Positions 9,501-16,160 of a DNA stretch of 51,814 bases are shown here, in pieces (position 1 is the first letter of the stretch; each line of letters starts with the position of its first letter). The notes below the pieces were generated by a model that saw only the letters and a program-made list of their open reading frames with translations, was not told the origin of the DNA and made no database searches. The DNA lies in assembly GCA_024641665.1 (NCBI GenBank), contig JAHECP010000021.1, positions 1 to 51,814 of the forward strand, read 5' to 3'. Origin of the DNA: Acidobacteriota bacterium. GTDB lineage: Bacteria > Acidobacteriota > Vicinamibacteria > Vicinamibacterales > JAHECP01. Position numbers and translations under genes: made by a program.

Positions 9501-9552
9501 CCGCTTCTTCGGCGACCCCGACGCGGAGCCGGGTCAGAAGCCGAGCAAGTAG
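6529..9552 (+). CDS. Large secreted sortilin/BNR-repeat beta-propeller protein
   Basis: A 1007-residue exported protein. The start ATG at 6529 follows AGGAG at 6515-6519 with 9 nt spacing and is followed by a signal peptide ending in ...AVAASAQA. The body consists of repeated BNR/Asp-box motifs (S/T-x-D-x-G-x-T-W), for example TTDGGKTW, SEDGGVTW, STDGGKTW, SWDGGKTF, TKDGGVTW and TADYGTTW, forming VPS10/sortilin-like propellers. A linker rich in Pro and Lys lies near residues 300-325, and the C-terminal quarter is an Ig-like region with 'LRVIENDARAGINVVEWNG'. This architecture is abundant in Acidobacteriota and is often annotated as a glycosyl hydrolase, but the enzymatic role is not established. 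A strong hairpin follows the stop. Confidence 0.88.
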   Translation: MTHQRPRSVLALAAAFAVAGAVAASAQAPTPAAERLASFAARQQMEQRSIFQSLTYRNIGPVQMNGRLVDVEFPDPKNPYTFLLAYASGGLWKTTNNGTTFEPLMDAQSSIIMGDVAVDPRNPNVYWVGTGEKNESRSTYSGTGVFKTTDGGKTWAHTGLADTQRIARIVVSPRDSNTVWVAAQGPLYTDSDARGVYMTTDGGKTWKKTLYVDEQTGASDLAIHPRNPKILYAGMWQKDRKAWKNTPNGPNGGVYRSEDGGVTWKKLTSGLPSGDGLGRIGLAVTPAAPDTLYVTVDNQTPKPDKDQPKPDDSPLAPAKLKTMTEAQFLALKDSDIQAFLRRSNTGDTVAEVRQLVKDGKLTVKDMLNRLLENDATLLDKEVIAAELFRSTDRGNTFTQANTNYLDGVYSTFGYYFADFAVSPKDANTIYLLGVPLIKSTDGGKTWKSVGGRGVHSDHHTLWIDPNFPDHIVNGNDGGLNISWDGGKTFIDVANIPVGQFYSLAVDMAEPYNVYGGLQDNGVYMGRSDRSYDNNEWRSIGGGDGMQVQVDTRTNKLYVRGSQYGSYRATDETTDKSWTVRPLSHITEQMNRYNWQTPILFSPHTPEILYYGTQRLYRSFDQGRTFAAISGDLTGNHQPNVSDTPYSTLVTISESPRTFGLIYVGSDDGRVHVTKDGGVTWTDVTEGLAKDRYVSRVIASQHQDGVAYVTQTGYRNDDWHAYLFRTADYGTTWTSIKGDMPDEPVNVIREDPKHPELLYAGTDLGVDVSLDTGQTWQTLGGNLPHVPVHDLLVHPRENELVVGTHGRSVYILDVKPVQALLDPAGQARVIDQPLHVFAVKDVQAPASWTRQFQQQMRGSFFEIPEQTSPLFYYTKAAGKATLTIKDADGNPLRVIENDARAGINVVEWNGVLDTDLAKKAEAARQAKTPAPGERPAGARGPRGGGAPPAAQEIPFEDWMKWYVEPGSYTLEVALNGQTQSVNFKVVRAAGGFRFFGDPDAEPGQKPSK

Positions 9553-9562
9553 GCACGACAGA

Positions 9563-9600
9563 GGACGGGAGCTCCACGGAAGTCCGCGGGGCTCCCGTCC
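9563..9600 (+). terminator. Hairpin after the BNR-repeat gene
   Basis: GGACGGGAGC at 9563-9572 is matched by its exact complement GCTCCCGTCC at 9591-9600, with an 18-nt loop, 11 bp after the stop codon. No T-run follows, as usual in GC-rich genomes. Probable transcription end for the BNR gene. Confidence 0.55.
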
Positions 9601-9643
9601 CCGTCGTCGTCACGCTGCCACGGCGTGCCCACGACGGATTCAC

Positions 9644-9705
9644 CACGAAGGGCACGAAGGCCACGAAGTGCTGTCACGCGGCATCATGCGTGACACCACT
9701 TCGTG
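9644..9705. repeat. 9-bp CACGAAG tract running into an 18-bp hairpin
   Basis: Three 9-bp units (CACGAAGGG, CACGAAGGC, CACGAAGTG) occupy 9644-9670. The last is also the start of a large stem: 9662-9679 pairs with 9688-9705 over 18 bp with one mismatch and an 8-nt loop. Two inverted units (CGCTTCGTG) lie at 9783-9800, just beyond the 3' end of the convergent exonuclease gene. The element separates two converging genes and could end transcription from both sides. Confidence 0.75.
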
Positions 9706-9782
9706 TTCTCCTCATCATTCATTTCAAGTGACGCGTCACGTTCGGCTGGCGACCTGGCCGCCGGAGGCGGCCGGGCGGCGTG

Positions 9783-9800
9783 CGCTTCGTGCGCTTCGTG
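9783..9800 (-). repeat. Inverted pair of the 9-bp CACGAAG-type units
   Basis: Two CGCTTCGTG units in tandem, the complement of CACGAAGCG, followed by GTT. They mirror the three units at 9644-9670 across the intergenic space. Confidence 0.7.
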
Positions 9801-9834
9801 GTTGACGTACGTGAATGCGATCGCAGCGTGACGC

Positions 9835-10713
9835 TCAGGCCCGCCGCTCGGCGATCGCCTGCGCGCGCTTGAAGAGCGTGCCGGCGTCGAGCGCGGCGCA
9901 GAGCTCGAAGAACTCCGGGTGCGGGCCGGTCCAGCGCAGCTCGTCCACCGACGCGAACACGGGCGCGTCGGTCCGGAGCGTGGCCAGCTCGCGGAAGAGG
10001 AGCGCCAGCTCCCGGTACTCGGCCAGCGTGGCCGCGAGCTTCGCGCCGCCGCGCACCTGAATCCCCCAGTCGGCCGCGTTCGCCGGGATCCACTCGAGAT
10101 GCCCGAAGCGCGCGAGCACCGCCGCGGCCGACTTCGCGCCCCAGCCGGGCAGGCCCGGATAGCCGTCGGCGGTGTCGCCCACGAGGCCCAGGTAGTCGGG
10201 GATCGCCTCGGGCGGCACGCCGAACTTCTCGACGACCCCGTTCGCGTCACGGACCGCGCCGGCGCGGCGGTCATACTGCACGATGCGCGAGCCGGAGACG
10301 CACTGCGCCAGGTCCTTGTCCGGCGTGCAGATGAACACACGCTCGACGCGCGGGTCGGCCGCCGCCGTCGCCGCGCCCGCGGCCAGCCCGTCGTCGGCCT
10401 CGAACTCGACCATCGGGAGCACGACGACGCCCATGGCGGCGAGCGCGGCCTCAAGGGGCTCGAACTGCGCGAGCAGCTCGGGCTCGACGCCTTCGCCCGT
10501 CTTGTAGCCCTGCCACAGCTGGTTGCGGAACGACTCGATGACGTGATCGGTGGCGACGGCGACGTGGGTGGCGGCACCGTCGAGCAGCGAGAGCACCGAG
10601 CTCAGCACCCCGCGCACCGCGCCCATCTCGCGCCCCTGCGTGTCCTTCGCGGAGGGCACGACGAAATAGTGGCGGAACAGCTCGTAGGTGCCGTCGACGA
10701 GGTGGACGTTCAT
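9835..10713 (-). CDS. 5'-3' exonuclease / flap endonuclease-like nuclease (PIN 5'-exo and H3TH domains)
   Basis: A 292-residue protein equivalent to the 5' nuclease domain of DNA polymerase I or to Xni/FEN-type nucleases, without a polymerase domain. Metal-binding acidic residues typical of the family are visible: 'VDGTYELFRHY' at the N-terminus, 'EFEADDGLAA', 'CTPDKDLAQCV' and the H3TH region 'GLVGDTADGYPGLPGWGAKSAA'. It likely removes 5' flaps or RNA primers during repair and replication. I chose the ATG at 10713 (MNVHLVDGTYELF); an upstream in-frame start at 10740 would code through the 84-bp intergenic repeat. The repeat directly abuts this start codon, so the gene's native leader may have been replaced. 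Confidence 0.87.
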   Translation of the reverse strand: MNVHLVDGTYELFRHYFVVPSAKDTQGREMGAVRGVLSSVLSLLDGAATHVAVATDHVIESFRNQLWQGYKTGEGVEPELLAQFEPLEAALAAMGVVVLPMVEFEADDGLAAGAATAAADPRVERVFICTPDKDLAQCVSGSRIVQYDRRAGAVRDANGVVEKFGVPPEAIPDYLGLVGDTADGYPGLPGWGAKSAAAVLARFGHLEWIPANAADWGIQVRGGAKLAATLAEYRELALLFRELATLRTDAPVFASVDELRWTGPHPEFFELCAALDAGTLFKRAQAIAERRA

Positions 10714-10796
10714 CTCTTGGATCGGCGGGGCCCCCTGCACCCCGCCTGGCTCGGTCGCTCGCGGGGACCCCTACGCCCCGCGCCGCTCCCTCGCTC
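10713..10796 (+). repeat. 84-bp dispersed repeat, copy A
   Basis: This 84-bp segment matches 13689-13772 in reverse orientation, with three mismatches by eye. It is GC-rich and internally symmetrical (GGATCGGCGGGG recurs at its far edge, 10797-10808). It runs from the start codon of the exonuclease gene towards the 3' end of the MBL-rhodanese gene. Confidence 0.9.
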
Positions 10797-10842
10797 GGAT
10801 CGGCGGGGTCATCTTAGCAGCCGGGAGGCCCCTCGTGCGCGG

Positions 10843-12264
10843 TTACCTGGGCCGGAGCGGCACGGCCCGCCCGTCGGCGTCCACCATCGGCAGCCCGGCG
10901 GCGGCCCACGCCGACATGCCGCCGATGACATTCCGGAGATTCCGGTAGCCGCGGCGCAGGAGCAGGCTGCAGGCCGTGCTCGACCGCACGCCGCCCTCGC
11001 ACAGCACCGCAATCGTCTCGCCCCGGTCCAGATCGAGCTCGTCGGCCTGCCAGGCGACGTGCTTGTAGCTCATGAACCGGGCGCCGTCGAGGTGCCCGGC
11101 GGCGAATTCCGACGGCTCGCGCACGTCGAGCGTGCGCAGGCCGTTCGCCGCGCGCAGCTGCTCGTGCAGCTGGTGCACGGTCATCTGCGGCAGCGTCTCG
11201 AGCGGCCGGCCGGCCGCCATCCACGCGCCGATGCCGCCGGCCAGATAGCCCAGCACGCGGCGGTCGAGACCGACGAAGGCCAGCGCGTGCAGTGCGCGCC
11301 CGATGTCGGTGTCCCTGTCGAGCATGAGCAGCACCGGCACGTCGGGCGGCGTGATCCAGCCCACCCGCTGCTCGAACTCCGAGTTGGTCAGGTGGACGTG
11401 ATACGCGCCGGGCACGTGGCCCCCGCCGAACGCGGCCGTGGACCGCGTGTCGACGACGATGGCGCCCTCGGCGGCGCGCGCCTCGAAGGCCGGCACCGGC
11501 AGCCCCGGCGCCGTCGGCTCTTCCATCGTCAGCGGCCGGTGGCCCTGGTTGATCGCGACGATGTTCGCGATGTTGGCCGGACGGGCGGGCTGGTCGGCGT
11601 TCATGAAGCGGACGAACGCCTCGCGATCCCGGTGAAGGAGCGCCGGGTTGTGGCGCCGTTCGTAGCCGACCGTGGTGGCAACCTTGCCACTCGTGACGCG
11701 CCCTCACGTGGAGCCGGCTACGTGGCCCGGATACACCTCCACGAACTCGGCCAGCGCCGCCAGCCTCGGCATCGCGACGTCGAAGATCGTCCGCGCGCCC
11801 TCGACACCGCCCTGCGCGAGATCGGGGCGCGCCACGTCGCCGACGAGCCGGAAGTCGGCGGTGAGCAGGCACCAGGGATCCTCGCCGCGGCTGTGGTCGG
11901 TCACGAGCAGGTTGATCTGCTCGGGCCGGTGGCCCGGCACGTGTACGACCTCCAGCGTCACCTCGCCGATCCGCAACCGGTCGCCGTCGGCGACGCGCGT
12001 GGCCGGGTAGGTCACCTCGGCCAGCGCGGGCAGCACCAGCTCGGCACCGGTGACCGCCGCGAGGCGGCGCGCGCCGGACACGTGGTCGGCGTGCGTGTGC
12101 GAGTCGATGACGTAACGGACGCGCGAGGACCGCCGCCGGGCGGCCGCCAGATAGGGCTGCACGTCCCACAAGGGGTCGACGACCGCGCACTCGCCCGTCT
12201 GCAGCGCGCCGACGAGATACGTGGCGCGCCCCGTCTCGGTCCGGACGACCGATTCGAACCACAT
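10843..12264 (-). CDS. Metallo-beta-lactamase/double-rhodanese fusion (persulfide dioxygenase-sulfurtransferase type) with an in-frame TGA; candidate selenoprotein
   Basis: Read through one TGA, this is a single 473-residue protein with no other defect. Residues 1-200 are an MBL fold with the metal ligands H56-T-H58-A-D60-H61, H112, D143 and H181. Residues about 266-355 are a rhodanese-like domain whose catalytic Cys is replaced by Asp (D316). Residues about 363-465 are an active rhodanese with C422 in 'CEGGVRS'. This is the layout of CstB-like enzymes, which oxidise persulfides and transfer sulfur. The TGA at 11706-11704 is codon 187 in 'AGST-TGA-GRVTSGK'; family members normally have Cys there ('AGSxCG', from memory). 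A SECIS-like hairpin follows. Alternatives are a nonsense mutation or a sequencing error. The ATG at 12264 has only a weak G-rich ribosome site. Confidence 0.8.
11675..11690 (-). promoter_or_regulatory. Candidate bacterial SECIS hairpin downstream of the in-frame TGA
   Basis: On the mRNA strand GUGGCA - AGGU - UGCCAC forms a perfect 6-bp stem with a 4-nt loop. Thirteen nt separate the UGA from the stem and 19 nt separate it from the loop; a G is the second loop base. These values fall in the published window for bacterial SECIS elements (loop 16-37 nt after UGA, a G in the first two loop positions). Such a short stem can also arise by chance in GC-rich coding sequence. Confidence 0.5.
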
Positions 12265-12403
12265 GTTCCGGCCCCCCGTGTTGTCGGCTGTGGCTCCATC
12301 GTAGCCGAGCGGCGCCGCTCCTGTCGACCGCTGGGCCGCCGGCCGGGCCGGACGGGGTGTGCTACCCTTGGAGCCGTCGGTCCTTGTGGAGCTTGCGAAC
12401 GAG

Positions 12404-12688
12404 ATGCACGACCTGTGGACGGTGGCGGCGGCCGTGCTGGTGCTCAACCTGCCGTTCGGTTTCTGGCGGGCGAGCGTGGCGCGGTTCTCGCGTCCCTGGT
12501 TCCTCGCCGTCCACATCCCGGTGCCGTTCGTGATCGCGCTGCGTATCCTGTCCGGACTGGGCTGGCGGCTGTCCACCTTCCCCGTGATGGTCGGCGCCTT
12601 CTTCGCCGGCCAGCTCGCCGGCGGCGCCGTGCGCCGCTTCTCGCGCCGGCCCGAGGGCGGCGACGCCGTCGAGCCCGCCGAGGACTGA
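12404..12688 (+). CDS. Small hypothetical membrane protein
   Basis: A 94-residue protein starting at the ATG MHDLWTVAAAV. It has two or three hydrophobic segments (about residues 5-20, 30-47 and 52-75) and an acidic C-terminal tail rich in Glu/Asp. A start at GTG 12359 would extend the protein by 15 residues, but the ATG fits the membrane segment better. The family is not recognised. The stop lies 24 bp before the remains of cutC, in the same direction. Confidence 0.6.
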   Translation: MHDLWTVAAAVLVLNLPFGFWRASVARFSRPWFLAVHIPVPFVIALRILSGLGWRLSTFPVMVGAFFAGQLAGGAVRRFSRRPEGGDAVEPAED

Positions 12689-12712
12689 GCCCCCGCGGTC
12701 GGTCGAGACTCC

Positions 12713-13200
12713 ATGGCGCTCCACGCCCCCGCCGTCCTGCTCGAAGCCATCGCCGCGTCGCTCGACGACGCCCGCGCCGCCGCGGCCGGCGGGGCGGACC
12801 GGCTCGAGCTGTTGGCAAGGTGGACGTGCCACGCTGCCGCGCGTTCGTCGAGCGCGCGCACTCGCTCGCCCCGCGCGTCGATCTCACCTTCCACCGCGCC
12901 TTCGACGTCGTCGCGGACGCGGACGAGGCGCTCGAGCAGCTCGTCGACCTCGGGATCACGCGGATCCTCACCTCGGGCCGGGCGAAGACCGCGCTCGAGG
13001 GCGCGGCCGAGATCCGGCGCACGCGCGAACGCGCGCGGGGCCGCATCGAGATTCTCACGGGTGGCGGCATCTCGGCGGCCCGCCGTTCGCGCTCGTGGCG
13101 GCAGGTGGCGGCGCTCTCCTCGCTCGCCGGGTCGCTCCTCACGCGCCTGGCCTGGCTCTCGGCCGGCGCCGCGTCCGCGAACCCGAAAAATGGGGTCTGA
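12713..13200 (+). pseudogene. cutC: Decayed copper homeostasis protein CutC
   Basis: The first about 35 codons encode a normal CutC N-terminus ('LLEAIAASLDDARAAAAGGADRLEL'-like, ending at about 12814). Immediately after, the recognisable CutC sequence continues in another frame at a much later point of the family ('VDLTFHRAFDVVADADEALEQL', 'ITRILTSGRAKTALEG', 'IEILTGGGI'). About 75 residues of the TIM barrel are missing at the junction, and after GGGI the sequence no longer resembles CutC. So there is an internal deletion, a frameshift and loss of the C-terminus. The gene ends within a 25-bp palindrome at 13186-13210. CutC members bind copper or act in its homeostasis; this copy cannot be functional as an intact barrel. 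Confidence 0.8.
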
Positions 13201-13210
13201 CCCCATTTTT
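13186..13210. repeat. Perfect 12-bp-arm palindrome (AAAAATGGGGTC)
   Basis: AAAAATGGGGTC at 13186-13197 and its exact complement at 13199-13210 are separated by one base. The outer A/T runs make it a bidirectional terminator-like hairpin. The same palindrome type is, from general knowledge, a widely scattered intergenic repeat in bacteria. It contains the last codon of the cutC remnant. Confidence 0.8.
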
Positions 13211-13228
13211 CAGGAGTAGACTCTCGCC

Positions 13229-13666
13229 ATGGTGAAAGGGCTCTCGCTCCTCGCCTTCCTGTCGATGGTGGCGGGCCTCCTGGTGCTCCTCTACCCGGTG
13301 ATGGTCCTCTTCTCGCCGTCGCCGGTGGTGATCGCGTTCCAGGCCGCCGCCGTGGTCCTCATGATCTGGGCACGGATGACGTTCGGGACGCGGAGCTTTC
13401 ACGCAGCGGCCAATCCGACCGAGGGCGGGCTGGTCACGAGCGGGCCGTATCAATACATCCGCCACCCCATCTACACGGCCATCTGCCTGTTCGCGTGGCC
13501 GCCCGTCGTCGCGGGCCTCTCGGTGCGGGCGGCGCTGGCGGCGCTGCTCGTCACGACGGGGGCCATCGTCCGCATGCTGTGCGAGGAGCGGCTGCTCGTG
13601 ACGCGCTACCCCGCGTACGTCGACTACATGCGGACGACGAAGCGGATGGTACCTGGCGTGTTCTAG
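13229..13666 (+). CDS. Isoprenylcysteine carboxyl methyltransferase-like membrane protein
   Basis: A 145-residue polytopic protein of the ICMT/PEMT methyltransferase family. The C-terminal half has the family signature 'LVTSGPYQYIRHPIYTA', with the RHP that helps bind S-adenosylmethionine, and the downstream 'CEERLLVTRYPAYVDYMRTTKRMVPGVF', where the paired Glu residues and Tyr-rich tail are typical. Four hydrophobic segments are visible. Bacteria lack prenylated CaaX proteins, so the substrate is unknown and may be a lipid or small molecule. A ribosome site (CAGGAG at 13211-13216) precedes the ATG by 12 nt. GGGGTCA heptads begin 5 bp after the stop. Confidence 0.82.
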   Translation: MVKGLSLLAFLSMVAGLLVLLYPVMVLFSPSPVVIAFQAAAVVLMIWARMTFGTRSFHAAANPTEGGLVTSGPYQYIRHPIYTAICLFAWPPVVAGLSVRAALAALLVTTGAIVRMLCEERLLVTRYPAYVDYMRTTKRMVPGVF

Positions 13667-13670
13667 AACA

Positions 13671-13772
13671 GGGGTCAGGGGTCAGGAAGAGCGAGGGAGC
13701 GGCGCGGGGCGTTGGGGTCCCCGCAAGCGACCGAGCCAGGCGGGGTGCAGGGGACCCCGCCGATCCAAGAGA
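13671..13772 (-). repeat. GGGGTCA heptads followed by 84-bp dispersed repeat copy B
   Basis: Two GGGGTCA units at 13671-13684 follow the preceding gene's stop. Positions 13689-13772 are then the reverse complement of copy A (10713-10796), 81 of 84 bases identical by eye. The 16-mer AGGGGTCAGGAAGAGC near 13678 recurs near 38575. The inverted pair of 84-bp repeats brackets about 3 kb. Confidence 0.88.
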
Positions 13773-13828
13773 AGACCAGGGGTCAGCCGCCTTCGCCTTC
13801 GAGCTACGGCGGGCCAAGGGAGGTCGTT

Positions 13829-14077
13829 ATGAGCTTTGCGGAATCCGGGTTCGCGCAGTTCACGTCCTCGCCGGCGGGCCGCATCGTGCGCATCGTCGCG
13901 GGCCTGGCCATCATTCTCTGGGGCTACTCGGCGCGCGCGACGACGCTGGGCCTGGTGCTGATGGTCATCGGCCTCGTGCCGCTGATTGCAGGCGCCTTCG
14001 ATCTCTGTTTCTTCAGCGCGCTGTTCGGCGGCCCGATGGGTGGCGCACGCATCCGCGCGCTGAAGCGCAAGGGATGA
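13829..14077 (+). CDS. Small membrane protein, DUF2892/YgaP-like
   Basis: An 82-residue protein with two hydrophobic helices (about 18-35 and 38-62) and a basic C-terminus. The arrangement 'GRIVRIVAGLAIILWGY...LGLVLMVIGLVPLIAGAFDLC' resembles the two-helix DUF2892 proteins, which are often found with rhodanese genes; the MBL-rhodanese gene lies 1.6 kb upstream. A good ribosome site, AAGGGAGG at 13816-13823, stands 5 nt before the ATG at 13829. The DUF2892 assignment is by pattern only. Confidence 0.7.
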   Translation: MSFAESGFAQFTSSPAGRIVRIVAGLAIILWGYSARATTLGLVLMVIGLVPLIAGAFDLCFFSALFGGPMGGARIRALKRKG

Positions 14078-14167
14078 TCGGGCGAGGCCCGTGACCATGT
14101 CCCGGGTGGCGATGCCGCCCCCTGCTTTGGTATCGTGGGGGATACCCCCAAGGAGAAAGCAGGCGAC

Positions 14168-15541
14168 ATGGACATCCCCAAGTCGGACGCGCTCGTGTTC
14201 TTCGGCGCGACCGGCGATCTCGCATACAAGAAGATCTTTCCGGCGCTGCAGCGGATGGTGAAGCACGGCGGGCTCGACGTGCCCGTCATCGGCGTGGCCA
14301 AGGCGGGCTGGGGCCTCGACGACCTCAAGGCCCGCGCGAAGGACAGCCTCGAGCAGCACGGCGGGCTCGATGGCGCGGCGTTCGCGAAGCTGTCGGCCCT
14401 GCTTCGCTACGTGGACGGCGACTACGCCGACGGGGGCACGTTCGAGGCCCTGCGCCGGGAGCTGGGCGCCGCGAAGCACCCGACCCACTACCTCGCGATT
14501 CCTCCGGCGCTCTTCGGCACGGTCGTCGGCCAGCTCGATCGCCACCGCTGCGCCGACGGCGCGCGCGTCGTCGTCGAGAAGCCGTTCGGGCGCAGCCTCG
14601 CCTCGGCGCGCGAGCTGAACGTCATCCTGCACCGAACCTTCGCCGAGCCGGACATCTTTCGCATCGACCACTACCTCGGCAAGAACGCCGTGCAGAACCT
14701 GGTCTTCTTCAGGTTCGCGAACGCGTTCCTCGAGCCGATCTGGAATCGCAACTTCGTCGAGTCGGTCCAGATCACCATGGCCGAGCAGTTCGGCGTGCAG
14801 GGGCGCGGCGCGTTCTACGAGGAGGCGGGCGCCATCCGCGACGTGGTGCAGAACCACCTGCTCCAGGTGCTCGCCAACGTGGCCATGGAGCCGCCGACCG
14901 GCGCCCGCGAGAACGAGAGCGTCCGCGACGAGAAGGTGAAGGTGCTCAAGGCCGTCGCGACGCTCGATCCCGGGCACGTCGTGCGGGGACAGTTCAAGGG
15001 CTATCTCGACGAAAAGGGCGTGGCGGCCGGCTCCACCGTCGAGACCTACGCCGCGCTGCGCCTCGACATCCATTCGTGGCGCTGGCAGGGCGTGCCCTTC
15101 TACATCCGCGCCGGCAAGTGCCTGCCCGTCACCTGCACCGAAGTGATGGTGAAGCTGAAGCAGCCGCCGCCCGTCTATGCGTCGGTGCCGCCGGCGAACC
15201 ACCTGCGGTTCCGGCTGGGCCCCGAGGCGACGATCGCCGTCGGCGCCATGGTCAAGAAGCCGGGCGACGAGCTGGTCGGCGAGGAGATGGAGCTGCTCGT
15301 CAGCCACGACGAGGACTCGTTCGAGGCCGACGCCTACGAGCAGCTGCTCGGCGACGCCATGGACGGCGAGCCCTTCCGCTTCGCGCGCGAGGACTACGTC
15401 GAAGAGGCGTGGCGCATCGTGGACCTCGTCGCCGGCGCGTCGGCGAAGCCGATCGAGTACGCGCCGGGCAGCTGGGGCCCGCGCGAGGCGGAGCGGCTCG
15501 TCGCGCCCGGCACGTGGCACGACCCGCAGGGGGCACGGTAG
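14168..15541 (+). CDS. zwf: Glucose-6-phosphate 1-dehydrogenase
   Basis: Cytoplasmic enzyme of 457 residues that oxidises glucose 6-phosphate to 6-phosphogluconolactone and yields NADPH in the oxidative pentose phosphate or Entner-Doudoroff route. The N-terminal Rossmann motif '[13 protein letters not shown]' binds NADP. The catalytic signature 'RIDHYLGK' is intact, as is 'VVEKPFG'. Length is slightly under the usual 480-500. I chose the ATG at 14168 ([17 protein letters not shown]), about 12 nt after AAGGAG; a GTG at 14135 would add a poor extension. No lactonase or phosphogluconate dehydrogenase gene is adjacent. The stop lies 4 bp before the next gene, so they form an operon. Confidence 0.95.
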   Translation: MDIPKSDALVFFGATGDLAYKKIFPALQRMVKHGGLDVPVIGVAKAGWGLDDLKARAKDSLEQHGGLDGAAFAKLSALLRYVDGDYADGGTFEALRRELGAAKHPTHYLAIPPALFGTVVGQLDRHRCADGARVVVEKPFGRSLASARELNVILHRTFAEPDIFRIDHYLGKNAVQNLVFFRFANAFLEPIWNRNFVESVQITMAEQFGVQGRGAFYEEAGAIRDVVQNHLLQVLANVAMEPPTGARENESVRDEKVKVLKAVATLDPGHVVRGQFKGYLDEKGVAAGSTVETYAALRLDIHSWRWQGVPFYIRAGKCLPVTCTEVMVKLKQPPPVYASVPPANHLRFRLGPEATIAVGAMVKKPGDELVGEEMELLVSHDEDSFEADAYEQLLGDAMDGEPFRFAREDYVEEAWRIVDLVAGASAKPIEYAPGSWGPREAERLVAPGTWHDPQGAR

Positions 15542-15545
15542 TTCC

Positions 15546-16136
15546 ATGGGACACGGGTCGCCGCAGATCTGGCTCGTTCGGCACGGCGAGACGGAATGGA
15601 GCCGAAGCGGCCAGCACACCGGCCGCACCGACATCCCGCTGACCGGCACCGGCGAGCGCGAAGCCGCCGGCCTCGCCGCGCGGCTCGCCGGACGACGGTT
15701 CGCCCTGGTGCTCTCCAGCCCGCTCGCCCGGGCATGGGACACCTGCCTCCTGGCGGGGTTCGGCAACGTCGCCGAACGGTGCGACGACCTCGTCGAGTGG
15801 GACTACGGCGCCTTCGAGGGCCGCACCAGCGCCGAGATCCGCCAGAACCGGCCCGACTGGACCATCTGGACCGGCGAGGTCCCGGACGGCGAGACGGCCG
15901 AGGACGTGGGATGCCGCGCGGCCCGGGTCATCGACCGCGCGTCCGCCGCCGGCGGCGACGTCCTGCTCTTCGCGCACGGCCACCTGCTGCGCGTGCTGGG
16001 CGCCGTCTGGGCCGGCCTCTCGCCGCGTGACGGGGCCGTGCTCGCGCTCGGCACGGCATCGATCAGCGCGCTCGGCTACGAGAACGGCACGCGCGTGATC
16101 CTCGTCTGGAACGTCACGGGGCCTCCCGGCCGGTAG
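15546..16136 (+). CDS. Histidine phosphatase family protein
   Basis: A 196-residue protein of the phosphoglycerate mutase-like superfamily. The phosphohistidine motif 'LVRHGETEWS' lies at the N-terminus, 'SSPLARAWDTC' supplies the second active-site Arg, 'VEWDYGAFEG' holds the acid and 'FAHGHLLRVL' carries the second catalytic His. These are cofactor-independent phosphatases acting on sugar phosphates or nucleotides; the exact substrate is unknown. The start is 4 bp after the zwf stop, which suggests joint translation and perhaps a sugar-phosphate role. Confidence 0.88.
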   Translation: MGHGSPQIWLVRHGETEWSRSGQHTGRTDIPLTGTGEREAAGLAARLAGRRFALVLSSPLARAWDTCLLAGFGNVAERCDDLVEWDYGAFEGRTSAEIRQNRPDWTIWTGEVPDGETAEDVGCRAARVIDRASAAGGDVLLFAHGHLLRVLGAVWAGLSPRDGAVLALGTASISALGYENGTRVILVWNVTGPPGR

Positions 16137-16160
16137 AATAGCGGCGGAGGTCATGCACCG

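Noticed and set aside
12251-12264. tRNA T-loop (GGTTCGAATC)
   Set aside because: It is the coding sequence of 'WFES' at the start of the MBL gene; no acceptor stem or anticodon arm can be formed around it.
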